From: PALSA-1006 sp964532405
GTDB taxonomy: Bacteria > Pseudomonadota > Gammaproteobacteria > Burkholderiales > Gallionellaceae
Reading direction: 5' to 3'
NCBI GenBank assembly: GCA_964532405.1
Contig: CAZHIC010000003.1
Span: 1-64,000, forward strand
Length of the DNA: 64,000 bases
Position 1 is the stretch's first letter. The number at the start of each line of letters is the position of its first letter. This document shows positions 19,703-27,630 of this stretch, in pieces. The notes under the pieces were generated by a model. It saw only the letters and a list, made by a program, of their open reading frames with translations, did not search any database and was not told the DNA's origin. A program made the translations under genes and the position numbers.

Positions 19703-20295
19703 TGAGCAAACCGCACCCCCAACGCCGCGACCTCATGCGCGAGCAGCTCGCGCACCTCTCTGCCCGCTTGATCGCCGAGGGCGGTATCACCGACTTCGCC
19801 TTTGCCAAACGCAAAGCGGCCAAGCAGCTCGGCGCGGCGGACACGCAACACCTGCCCAGCAATCATGAAGTGGAAGAGGCGCTGCACAGCTACCGCGCGC
19901 TCTTCCAGCACGAAAGCCACCCCGCCATTCTGTTCCAGCTACGCGAAGAAGCCCTCGCCGCCATGCGCCTGCTGGAGCCGTTCCATCCCTATCTCACCGG
20001 CTCAGTGTTGAGCGGGTTTGCCGGTGAACTCTCCGACATCAACCTCATGTTGTTCAGCGACGACGCCAAAGCCGTGCTGCTATTCCTGCTCAAGCACAAC
20101 ATCGAGTTTGAAGACGGGGAATGGAAAGTACGTGTAGGCGGACACGAAGAGAGCGTGCCGAGCTACACCCTCACCGGAGAATCCGGCACCCAGATGCACA
20201 TCATCGTGTTGCCGGAAAACGCGCGCCACAGCGGTAGCCGCCATCCCGAGACGCATGCGGATATTGCGGCGGTTGAGGGGTTGTTGGCGGGTTAA
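19702..20295 (+). CDS. Uncharacterised protein, possible nucleotidyltransferase-like fold
   Basis: The ATG overlaps the mrcA stop codon. The 197-residue protein begins with a basic helix and has the central sequence FHPYLTGSVLSGFAGELSD, then INLMLFSDDAKAV. The G-S and D(x)L-type spacing resembles the start of nucleotidyltransferase-fold proteins, but the match is weak. A degraded copy of its last ~45 codons is found at 21476-21615. There is no signal peptide. I do not know its function. Confidence 0.75.
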   Translation: MSKPHPQRRDLMREQLAHLSARLIAEGGITDFAFAKRKAAKQLGAADTQHLPSNHEVEEALHSYRALFQHESHPAILFQLREEALAAMRLLEPFHPYLTGSVLSGFAGELSDINLMLFSDDAKAVLLFLLKHNIEFEDGEWKVRVGGHEESVPSYTLTGESGTQMHIIVLPENARHSGSRHPETHADIAAVEGLLAG

Positions 20296-20344
20296 TTGTT
20301 GGCGTATCCGCAAAACACTTAGCCGCTTTTAAATCTGAAAAAAT

Positions 20345-20581
20345 TTATAGTTCATCCCCCGCCAGCGGTGGACGTGCGGGAACAGCAGCAAGTATCGCGT
20401 CGAATTCAGTCAGATTAGCTTGCTTGGCACGTTGCCGAAAAAACTCTTCCGTGCGCAACGCTGAAATCTTTTCAGCCACAGCAGTCACGATAAATTGATT
20501 CAACGAAGTATTATCGGCATGCGCAACTTCCTTTGCATAACCGTGTAATGAATCCGGCATTCTTAATGCAAATTGGCTCAT
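20345..20581 (-). CDS. RHH-type antitoxin of a PIN toxin pair
   Basis: This 78-residue protein starts MSQFALRMPDSLHGYAKEVA and continues with SLNQFIVTAVAEKISAL. That is the ribbon-helix-helix pattern with an initial strand (FALRMP) and two helices, as in Arc/HicB-like antitoxins. Its ATG overlaps the stop of the PIN gene by four bases, so the toxin is translated first. The C-terminal part (RPPLAGDEL) is likely the toxin-binding tail. Confidence 0.82.
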   Translation of the reverse strand: MSQFALRMPDSLHGYAKEVAHADNTSLNQFIVTAVAEKISALRTEEFFRQRAKQANLTEFDAILAAVPARPPLAGDEL

Positions 20582-21018
20582 TTTTCAATCTCCTTCAATT
20601 GGTTGAGGAATACACGCGGTTGAATCAAATTCACTGAAAAACGTTTCGCGGCCTGCTCAAAATCAGACACATTAAAAGTAACCAAGGCATCAGCCTGTGC
20701 GTTCAATGTTGTTTCAAGCACCATCTTATCATTCGGATCGGACAACTGTGGACGCCACAAATAGTGCAATGTAACAGGGTCGCAAAACATAGCCAAATTA
20801 GCCAAAAAAACATCCACTTTTCTGTGCGACAAGCCGTGCAGACGGCGGATTTCATCCCGCTGCAAAACGGACTCGTATTCCAACCACAAAGGAACAGACG
20901 CCAACAAACGAAATTCATTGTTACGACAACGCAAAAGCAACTGGTAGGAGGCACCCAGCCGACTACTTAAACCGGCAACAAGCACATTGGTATCTAACAC
21001 TACACGAGGCTTTATCAT
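20578..21018 (-). CDS. PIN-domain toxin
   Basis: From the ATG at 21018 the 146-residue protein starts MIKPRVVLDTNVLVAGLSS, with the first PIN aspartate in LDTN. The later acidic residues lie in LSDPNDKMVLET and ALVTFNVSDF. PIN toxins of this kind are metal-dependent ribonucleases. A longer frame to 21054 adds 12 residues outside the family. The antitoxin gene follows with a four-base overlap; the toxin-first order is unusual for vapBC but known for this sub-type. Confidence 0.85.
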   Translation of the reverse strand: MIKPRVVLDTNVLVAGLSSRLGASYQLLLRCRNNEFRLLASVPLWLEYESVLQRDEIRRLHGLSHRKVDVFLANLAMFCDPVTLHYLWRPQLSDPNDKMVLETTLNAQADALVTFNVSDFEQAAKRFSVNLIQPRVFLNQLKEIEK

Positions 21019-21059
21019 ATTGCCGATGATATGTTGTTGGTGCGGGTGGGTCAATAAAA

Positions 21060-21465
21060 TTGACAGTCGGCGTTAGCAAACCCAAAAACATAATATTCCT
21101 TGAGGTTGACACTCATGCCACTTCGGAGTCATTTTTCCGGATCAGTGTTGAGTGGCACAGCAGGCAATGAGGTCAGACTCTGAGGTCTCCCCTCAAAGTT
21201 GCAGCACAGGATGATCATACCGCAAGGACTCAAGAGCTTCGCGAAATTCTCTTGGAGGGAATCCAGCCATCCCATGCTGCACAAGTTGTAACGCTAGCGA
21301 AATCACAGAGAGCACTGAACGTGACCGCCGCGTATTGCTCTGGAATTGAAACACTATCTGTCGCGCTTTACCCACTTCGCCAATCAAACGTAGTGCAAAT
21401 GAGGCAAGACATGCGACCAGCAGCAACGCACCCAAGCGATTTTTTTGTGTGGACCCATTGATTTG
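21060..21465 (-). mobile_element. 3' remnant of an IS4-family insertion sequence
   Basis: The minus-strand frame ending at 21193 reads LGALLLVACLASFALRLIGE and FQSNTRRSRSVLSVISLALQ. This is the C-terminal region of IS4-like transposases, which typically ends with an FQANT-RxRRVLS segment. The catalytic DDE part is missing upstream. Downstream of the stop about 130 non-coding bases follow (to about 21060), probably the end of the element. It cannot transpose. Confidence 0.6.
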
Positions 21466-21475
21466 TTGATTTGAA

Positions 21476-21615
21476 TGCCGAGCTATACTCTGACCGGAGA
21501 ATTCGGCATCCAGATGCACATCATCGTATTACCGGAAAACGCCCGCCATAGCGGCAGCCGCCATCCGGAGACGCATGCGGATATTGCGGCGGTGGAGGGG
21601 TAGTTGGCGGGGTGA
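21476..21615 (+). pseudogene. Duplicated 3' end of the gene at 19702-20295
   Basis: This stretch aligns base for base with 20156-20295 at an offset of 1320, with scattered substitutions. Both copies contain CATCCAGATGCACATCATCG or CACCCAGATGCACATCATCG, and CGGAGACGCATGCGGATATT or CGAGACGCATGCGGATATT. It has a TAG near the end and no start or upstream part. The two copies flank the PIN/antitoxin pair and the IS4 remnant. Confidence 0.9.
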
Positions 21616-21757
21616 TGTAGGTTGGGTTGAGCGAAGCGATACCCAACAATTTAAGGTCAACGATGGGTATCGCGTTGCTGAGCGTGTGCTGTTGGGGCAA
21701 AGCCCCTTACACCCAAAGGGCGCGACCCCTTGCGGGTACAACCCATCTACGGGCTGA
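21616..21757. repeat. GTAGGTTGGGTTGAGCGAAG repeat and hairpin
   Basis: The segment begins with the widespread motif GTAGGTTGGGTTGAGCGAAG and continues to GATACCCAACA. Around 21665-21745 it has the partly complementary GATGGGTATCGCGTTGCTGA. It resembles the palindromic repeat at about 44538-44612. No gene is seen. Confidence 0.6.
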
Positions 21758-21761
21758 AAAG

Positions 21762-22166
21762 CTAATCTCCGAACGGATTGAATAGAGGTACGTTGAAACG
21801 TTCAAAGTCACGCACATTTCTGGTGACGACCGTTAGATGTTGCACAATCGCACTGGCTGCGATCATGGCGTCTTCATAAACGGTATCCGATTGCCGATGC
21901 ATCAGTTTCGCCCATACGCGAAAGGTGGCGGCATCCATGGGGAGTACATTGTATGTGGCGGCGACTTGATCGGCCCACGCCTTAATTTCTGAGGCTTTAG
22001 GGGCATCCTGTTCACGAGTCATTTCTATGCCTGCCTGTATTTCTCCCAGCGTTACGGCACTGAGGTGAATATCCTCATCGGCCACGGCTTCAAGCCAAGC
22101 GACCACCGCTCCGTGGGGGCGAACTTTGCGCAGCTCCGAGACGACATTGGTGTCAAGAAGATACAT
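21762..22166 (-). CDS. vapC: VapC-type PIN toxin
   Basis: The 134-residue protein begins MYLLDTNVVSELRKVRPHGA. It has the PIN acidic residues in LLDTN, in the TLGEIQAGIEM segment and in DAMIAASAI, and ends with TRNVRDFERFNVPLFNPFG, the usual VapC finish. The longer open frame to 22283 is not family-like. The Phd-type antitoxin gene lies eight bases upstream in the same direction. Confidence 0.92.
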   Translation of the reverse strand: MYLLDTNVVSELRKVRPHGAVVAWLEAVADEDIHLSAVTLGEIQAGIEMTREQDAPKASEIKAWADQVAATYNVLPMDAATFRVWAKLMHRQSDTVYEDAMIAASAIVQHLTVVTRNVRDFERFNVPLFNPFGD

Positions 22167-22173
22167 CTGTACC

Positions 22174-22428
22174 TTATGCGGCAGATGCTGAGCGACGTTT
22201 AGCCGCCCCGCGTTTGGGTAATTCAAGGTCAGTCCGACCGAAATCAGACAGCAGCAACGATTTAAGCGAAGGGCGCGCGGCATTGCTCAGTCGTTTCCAT
22301 TCTGCCATGGGGACGAGAACGGCTGTTTCCGTACCGCGCCGAGTGACCAATTGCGGCCCTTCATTGACACAGGCTTCCAGCAATTCACTGAAACGGGATT
22401 TTGCGTCTTGTACGGGCCAAGTGTTCAT
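22174..22428 (-). CDS. Phd/YefM-type antitoxin
   Basis: The 84-residue protein starts MNTWPVQDAKSRFSELLEAC and has QLVTRRGTETAVLVPMAEWK, the standard Phd/YefM DNA-binding fold. The C-terminal third is the likely toxin-binding part. It is followed by vapC. A perfect palindrome lies just upstream of the start and is probably bound by this antitoxin. Confidence 0.9.
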   Translation of the reverse strand: MNTWPVQDAKSRFSELLEACVNEGPQLVTRRGTETAVLVPMAEWKRLSNAARPSLKSLLLSDFGRTDLELPKRGAAKRRSASAA

Positions 22429-22440
22429 GATTACACCTTA

Positions 22441-22466
22441 TTAAACTAGTCAGATGACTAGTTTAA
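22441..22466. promoter_or_regulatory. Palindromic operator of the Phd/VapC operon
   Basis: Two perfect 12-base arms, TTAAACTAGTCA and TGACTAGTTTAA, surround a two-base centre, starting 12 bases before the antitoxin ATG. The symmetry, size and position fit a Phd/VapC autorepression site. Confidence 0.75.
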
Positions 22467-22618
22467 TCGGGGCTTAAGGAATAAGCAATAAGCAATGACC
22501 GAAGTGTGGAGGCAGCTTGATGGCTTGATGCAACCCGAGCTGTTAACAAATGCGCCATTGACGCTAGAACGTCCGTTCCATAATATGCGATCATCCAACC
22601 CGCCCAATGGGGAATCCC

Positions 22619-23416
22619 ATGGATGCCGCAGTCAAACCCACCGCATCGCAAACCCAGTGCTACCAGCGCCGCCGCCCCGAGCAGACGCTCTGGTATCGCA
22701 CCGTGCAAACGCACTTCGAGACATGGCTGGCGCTCACCGATGGGCCGGGCGATGAATCCATACCCGCCTATATAGAGCAAGCCTTTCGGCGTTATCTCGA
22801 CTGTGGAATTCTGGCTAACGGCTTTGCCCGCGCCCATTGCGACGAATGCGGCCACGATTTTCTCACCGCCTTTTCCTGTAAGGGGCGCGGCGTATGTCCC
22901 TCCTGCAACACACGGCGCATGGCCGAAACGGCTGCGCATCTGACCGACCACGTTTTTCCCCGCCTACCGGTAAGGCAATGGGTGCTCTCCGTACCCAAAC
23001 GTCTGCGCTATTTTTTACAACGCGATACCGCACTGCAAGGGGCAGTGCTGCGCATCTTGTTGCGCGGGGTGGAAAGTTGCCTGCGCGAACACAGCCCCGG
23101 TTGTGATCCCACTGCCCGTATCGGCGCAATCGCCTTCATCCACCGTTTCGGTTCAAGCCTAAACGCACACACCCACTTTAGTTCCGGCCGCTTCGCTTAA
23201 CGTCGATAAAGCCGACGTTAGCCTACACTGAAACTTCGTTTTCATTGCTGCATCGTGGACGGCGTGTTTCAGCCTGCTGCAAAGATTGGCGATACTGCCG
23301 AAGCTGGGGACAATAAATCGGGCGTGAATTTCCATGCAGTCGAGGTAGGACATGCCGGGTTTGACCATGGCCATGTGCGTCTTCCTGCAAGTCGAGGCCG
23401 AAATGCTATTACTTGA
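22619..23416 (+). pseudogene. Broken IS91/IS801-like transposase
   Basis: The first part (to 23179) reads as an IS91-family transposase N terminus. It has the zinc-binding cysteines CDECGHDF and CKGRGVCPSCNTRRM, then LPVRQWVLSVPKRLRYFLQ and FGSSLNAHTHF. The expected continuation HCCIVDGVFQP resumes in the same frame at 23243 after a 63-base insertion carrying an in-frame TAA. The later catalytic part is missing. The true start may be the ATG at 22607. The element is dead. Confidence 0.85.
23180..23242. repeat. 63-base palindromic insertion in the transposase remnant
   Basis: The insertion contains TTAACGTCG, a short loop and CCGACGTTAG, so it forms a hairpin. It is exactly 63 bases, leaving the downstream frame unchanged but introducing a stop. 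It separates the HTHF and HCC codons of a conserved motif. Confidence 0.7.
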
Positions 23417-23458
23417 AAAATCGCAACTCTAATCCACTGCCTGCTCGCACAGAAACGT

Positions 23459-23743
23459 TTACCAAGCTTTCGGCAACTTGCGGCGCGTATGAAATACACG
23501 CAGTACATGGAGTTCATCACCCGCCACGCGGTAGGGTACAACGAAAGGATAATGGTCAATAACCAACTCGCGTGTGCCTGGAACTCTGCCGGGTCGTCCA
23601 GATGACGGAAAATCACTCAGCGCATCAACTTTTGCTTTGACGTACACGAACATTTCAGCAGCAGCCGTCGAGTTCTCAAGAGCTATGTAGTCCGCCTCAG
23701 CATCCAAATTCCTGATGGCTTTTTGCAGCCACCTAACCCGCAT
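23459..23743 (-). CDS. RelE/ParE-type toxin
   Basis: From the ATG at 23743 the protein has 94 residues. It begins MRVRWLQKAIRNLDAEADYI and has SDFPSSGRPGRVPGTRELVI, then PFVVPYRVAGDELHVLRVFH and the C-terminal TRRKLPKAW. This is the RelE/ParE fold. The target (ribosome or gyrase) cannot be told from sequence. It overlaps the antitoxin stop by about 11 bases. The longer frame to 23923 runs antisense-like through the antitoxin and is rejected. Confidence 0.9.
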   Translation of the reverse strand: MRVRWLQKAIRNLDAEADYIALENSTAAAEMFVYVKAKVDALSDFPSSGRPGRVPGTRELVIDHYPFVVPYRVAGDELHVLRVFHTRRKLPKAW

Positions 23744-23972
23744 GCCGTTGCCACTTTGCGCTAATGGCGTTGACTTCTTCATCAGTAGCGAACTCGCCCT
23801 TGTCAGCCTCAGTGATTGCTTGCGTAATTTCGGCGATTTGCCAAGATTCTCGCTCGATGAAATCACGGATAGCTTGCCCTGCCAAGAACGATTTTGTGCG
23901 GCCTGTGGCCGCTGCCAGTGCATCGAGCTGATTGGTCAGTTCGTCGGGAAGGCGCATAGATATCATGCTCAT
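23733..23972 (-). CDS. RHH-type antitoxin of the RelE/ParE toxin
   Basis: The 79-residue protein has the ribbon-helix-helix start MSMISMRLPDELTNQLDALA followed by TGRTKSFLAGQAIRDFIE, which is typical of CopG/RelB-ParD antitoxins. The acidic C-terminal tail is the likely toxin-binding segment. It comes first in the operon and overlaps the toxin gene. Confidence 0.9.
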   Translation of the reverse strand: MSMISMRLPDELTNQLDALAAATGRTKSFLAGQAIRDFIERESWQIAEITQAITEADKGEFATDEEVNAISAKWQRHAG

Positions 23973-24076
23973 AACGTACCCCTTTGTTTATGTATTACAG
24001 TGATTTCATTATAAGACACAAGCAAATATCTTTAAATTATTTCTGCTCTTGACCCGGCACTAATTAAACGCGATGG

Positions 24077-24142
24077 CCGTTCGCATTGAGCCTGTCGAAG
24101 CATTCGATTCTGCGCACATTTCGACAAGCTCAATGCGAACGG
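24077..24142. repeat. PELVEG-type palindromic repeat
   Basis: The arms CCGTTCGCATTGAGCCTGTC and GACAAGCTCAATGCGAACGG pair around an 18-base loop. It is the same repeat family as that found inside mod at 9553. Confidence 0.85.
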
Positions 24143-24178
24143 ACTCTTGGATAAATCATGTCGAATAAATAGCTACTC

Positions 24179-24320
24179 AGTTGTTTCTACGGAAAATTTC
24201 CTGAATGGCTGCTTCAGGGGGCCGTTCACAAACCAACCCCTCATGTTGTCATATTCGTCGCCAGAAAGCGGAAGCTCAACATTCTGTTTTAGCCTTCGAA
24301 GATGATCACGTAACGATCAA
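24179..24320 (-). other. Possible remnant of a coding region
   Basis: Within the 540-base gap between the toxin-antitoxin pair and the efflux operon, one minus-strand frame reads LKQNVELPLSGDEYDNMRGW and FVNGPLKQPFRKFSVETTE before a stop at about 24177. It looks protein-like but opens only about 47 codons and has no start. I do not recognise it. The rest of the gap, apart from repeats, shows nothing. Confidence 0.3.
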
Positions 24321-24436
24321 ATCTATCGTTGCGTGGAAGTGGATTATTAATGCCTTATTGAAGTAAAAATGGAATAAGGCTGTTAGCTCAGTCATTGCGC
24401 TTCCTAAGGGCAAAACGAGTTTCTAGGTGTGCCACG

Positions 24437-24474
24437 ACCCTCTCCCTAGCCCCCTCCGCAAGCGGGGGAGGGGA
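24437..24474. repeat. CCCTCTCCC palindromic repeat
   Basis: CCCTCTCCCTAGCCCCCTCC with CGGGGGAGGGG forms a hairpin of the same family found inside mod and flhG. It lies downstream of the efflux operon and may also act as its terminator. Confidence 0.75.
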
Positions 24475-24516
24475 CTTGTGTGCATAGTAGCTCGCTAGAG
24501 AGAAAGGAGCGAAAGA

Positions 24517-27500
24517 CTACTCATCGGACAGCGGCTGATCCTTTTCTACATTGACCTCTTCGGCGAACACCGGAAACAACAGCGGCAACAGCAGCAGCGT
24601 GAACAGGGTGGCGGAGATGATGCCGCCGACGATGACCACGGCGAACGGACGCTGCGTTTCCGAGCCGATACCGTGCGACAGGGCGGCGGGGAGCAAGCCG
24701 ATGCCGGCCATCAGTGCGGTCATGAGTATCGGGCGCAGTCGCGCTACCGCACCTTCCATCACACTTTCGATCAGCGTTTTACCGCTGCGCATTCCTTCCA
24801 TGAATTGTTCTACCATGATGACGCCATTTTGCACGGAGATACCGGCGACGGCGATGAATCCGACGGCAGCCGATACGGACAGATGGAGTCCGGCCAGTCC
24901 CAGTCCGGCCAGTCCGCCGATCAGGGTGAACGGCACCATGAGGATGACCAGTAAAGCTTTGCGCATGGATTTGAATGCCCAAAACAGCAACACGAAGATC
25001 ATTAAAACAGACAGAGGCACGATGACTTTGAGGCGCTTGAGGGCGCGCTGCTGGTTTTCAAACTGCCCTCCCCATGTCATGGTGTAACCCGGCGGCAAGG
25101 TGACTTGCTGGTTCACTTTCTCCATCGCTTCGGCGACGAAACTGCCCTGATCGCGCCCGAGCAAGTTGGCCTTCACCGCGACGACGCGACCACCCGCTTC
25201 GCGACCCACGCGCGCGGCGCCTTGGCGCACTTCGATGTTGGCAATCGAGCCCAGCGGAATCGAGGCACCATTGGGCAGGGCAATGGGCAGGTTACCGACA
25301 TCGTCCACGGCATCGCGGAATTCACCGGCAATACGCAACGTCACATCGAAGCGCCGACTCCCTTCATAAAACGAGTTGACGGCGCTGCCCGCCAGTGCGG
25401 TCTGGATGGTGGCATTCGCATCGTTGATGTTGATGCCGTAGCGCGCCATGCGCGCCCGATCCAGCGTGATATTCAGCTCGGCTTGCCCGCCCACCTTGAT
25501 CGCCGCGACGTCGGCCGAGCCGCGAATGTCGCTCAGGATGCCGGCGACTTGAGCGGATTTATCTTCGAGGATTTCCAGATCGGGGCCGAATATTTTCACC
25601 GATATTTCGCCTTTGACGCCGGACAATGCCTCTTCGACGTTGTCTTGAATCACCTGCGAGAAGTTGGTCGGCACACCGGGTATGGCGTGGATTTTTTTCG
25701 TCATGTCGGCAATCATCTCTTCCTTGTCGGCAAAGCGCCACACGTCGTGCGGGTTGAGGTCGGCCATGATTTCCAGGTTGTTCGGCCCTTTCGGATCGGT
25801 GCCGTCGTCGGGGCGACCGACTTGCGTGGCGACGTTGTTGACTTCGGGATAAGTGTTCAGGATCGCGCGCACCTGGCGCTCGACCTCCTTGGTTTTATCC
25901 AGCGCGGTGGCCGGGGGCAAGCTGATCGTGAGCCAGATGTTGCCCTCGTCCAGCTTGGGCAGGAACTCGCTGCCTAGCAAAGGCGACAATGCCAGCGTGA
26001 TAGCGAGCAGGCCGATACAGGCGGACACGATGGCTGTGCGATGGCCTGCCGCCCACAGCAGCAAGGCGCGGTAACGCTCTTGCAGTTTGTGCATCCAGCC
26101 GCTGTGTTGTTCGGCGAGGTCTTTATTCTTTACCGCGTAACTCAGCAGTGCGGGCAGCAAGGTGAGGGTAAGCAGAATCGCGCCCAACAGGGCGAAGGTC
26201 AGTGTGAACGCCACGGGCGAGAAAATTTTTCCTTCCACGCGCTGGAAGGTGAAGATCGGCAGGAAGGCCAGAATGATGATGGCTTTCGAAAACAAAATGG
26301 GATGCCCCATCTCGATGCTGGTTTGCTTGATCAGGTGGAGGCGCCAGCCGTAGTTCTGGTGTTGCGGCAGTTCGTCCGCTTTGGCCAGCGCGAGCTTGAC
26401 CATCAGCGCTTCGACCAGCACCACGGCGCTGTCGATGATGATGCCGAAGTCCACCGCGCCGAGCGAGATAAGGTTGGCCGAGACGCCGCGCCAATCGATC
26501 AGAATAAAAGCGAACAGCAGCGCCAGCGGAATGATCACCGCGACCGCGAGTGCCGCATACCAGTTGCGCAAAAATAAAATCAGGATGGCGACCACTAGCA
26601 GCGCGCCGACGAGCAGATTCTCGCTCACCGTGTGCACGGTATGGCGTACCAGATCGGTGCGGTCATAGTACGGGACGATTTTGATGCCCGGCGGCAATTT
26701 GGGAGCCAGTTGCGCGATGCGTTCTTTGAGCGCTTCGACCACCTTGGTGGCGTTCTGCCCTTTGGTCATTTGCACGATGCCCTGCACCACGTTGTCGTGC
26801 TCGTTGAAGGCGACGATGCCGGAGCGCGGACGATCGCCGATGCTCACTTCGCTCACGTCGCCCACCAGTACGGTCTTGCCGTCTTTGGCGCTGACGACGA
26901 CGCGCGCGATGTCGTCGACACTTCGAAACAAACCGATGCTACGCACCACCAGCGCCTCGTCGCCGCGCCGCAGCACCCCGCCGCCCGTGTTGCCGCTATT
27001 CGCGCCCAAGGCTTGTGCGACCTGGTCGATGGTGATGCCGAATTTGCGCAGCATGAACGGGTTGATGCGAATCTGATATTCCTTGACCGTGCCGCCGAAG
27101 CTGACCACGTCGGCGACTCCCTGTACTTGGCGCAAGGCCGGGCGCAACACCCAATCCTGCAAGGCGCGCACTTCGCGCGGCGGCATGGCGGCGGGGGCAT
27201 CCAATACATAGCGGTAGACTTCACCGACCGCGTTGGTGAGCGGTGCAAGGCCGGGTTGTGCGCCGGGCGGCAGGGTCACGTTCTGCAATTTTTCTAGCAC
27301 TTGCTGGCGCGAAAAATAATCGTCCGTGTTGTCGGCAAAAGTGAGGGTGACAACCGATAGGCCGGTGATAGAAACCGAGCGCAGTTGTGTCATGCGCGGT
27401 ACGCCGCTCATTTCACGCTCGATGGGTAAGGTTACGCTGCGCTCGACTTCTTCCGGCGCTTGTCCCGGTAGCTGGGTGACTATTTGCACCTGCACATCCT

Positions 27501-27630
27501 GCACATCGGGGAACGCTTCAATCGGCAGATTGATCGCCGCCTTCCAACCGGCGATGAGCAGAACAAACGCGGCAACCAGTACGAATACGCGCTGTTGCAG
27601 GGCAAAGGTGATGAGTTTTTCTAGCATCAA
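24517..27630 (-). CDS. CzcA-type RND heavy-metal efflux pump
   Basis: The 1037-residue inner-membrane proton antiporter of the HME-RND family has 12 transmembrane helices in the usual two blocks. It begins LEKLITFALQQRVFVLVAAF. The TM4 motif GAVDFGIIIDSAVVLVEAL carries the two membrane acidic residues, as in CzcA/CnrA-type divalent-cation pumps rather than CusA. The exact metal cannot be assigned. It overlaps the adaptor gene by four bases and is last of the three-gene operon. Confidence 0.92.
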   Translation of the reverse strand: MMLEKLITFALQQRVFVLVAAFVLLIAGWKAAINLPIEAFPDVQDVQVQIVTQLPGQAPEEVERSVTLPIEREMSGVPRMTQLRSVSITGLSVVTLTFADNTDDYFSRQQVLEKLQNVTLPPGAQPGLAPLTNAVGEVYRYVLDAPAAMPPREVRALQDWVLRPALRQVQGVADVVSFGGTVKEYQIRINPFMLRKFGITIDQVAQALGANSGNTGGGVLRRGDEALVVRSIGLFRSVDDIARVVVSAKDGKTVLVGDVSEVSIGDRPRSGIVAFNEHDNVVQGIVQMTKGQNATKVVEALKERIAQLAPKLPPGIKIVPYYDRTDLVRHTVHTVSENLLVGALLVVAILILFLRNWYAALAVAVIIPLALLFAFILIDWRGVSANLISLGAVDFGIIIDSAVVLVEALMVKLALAKADELPQHQNYGWRLHLIKQTSIEMGHPILFSKAIIILAFLPIFTFQRVEGKIFSPVAFTLTFALLGAILLTLTLLPALLSYAVKNKDLAEQHSGWMHKLQERYRALLLWAAGHRTAIVSACIGLLAITLALSPLLGSEFLPKLDEGNIWLTISLPPATALDKTKEVERQVRAILNTYPEVNNVATQVGRPDDGTDPKGPNNLEIMADLNPHDVWRFADKEEMIADMTKKIHAIPGVPTNFSQVIQDNVEEALSGVKGEISVKIFGPDLEILEDKSAQVAGILSDIRGSADVAAIKVGGQAELNITLDRARMARYGININDANATIQTALAGSAVNSFYEGSRRFDVTLRIAGEFRDAVDDVGNLPIALPNGASIPLGSIANIEVRQGAARVGREAGGRVVAVKANLLGRDQGSFVAEAMEKVNQQVTLPPGYTMTWGGQFENQQRALKRLKVIVPLSVLMIFVLLFWAFKSMRKALLVILMVPFTLIGGLAGLGLAGLHLSVSAAVGFIAVAGISVQNGVIMVEQFMEGMRSGKTLIESVMEGAVARLRPILMTALMAGIGLLPAALSHGIGSETQRPFAVVIVGGIISATLFTLLLLPLLFPVFAEEVNVEKDQPLSDE

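Noticed and set aside
20345..24500. Prophage
   Set aside because: No capsid, terminase, tail, integrase or lysis genes; only TA pairs and transposase remnants are seen.
26041..27297. Plus-strand frames inside the RND pump gene
   Set aside because: Low-complexity His/Asp/Val-rich translations typical of antisense shadows.
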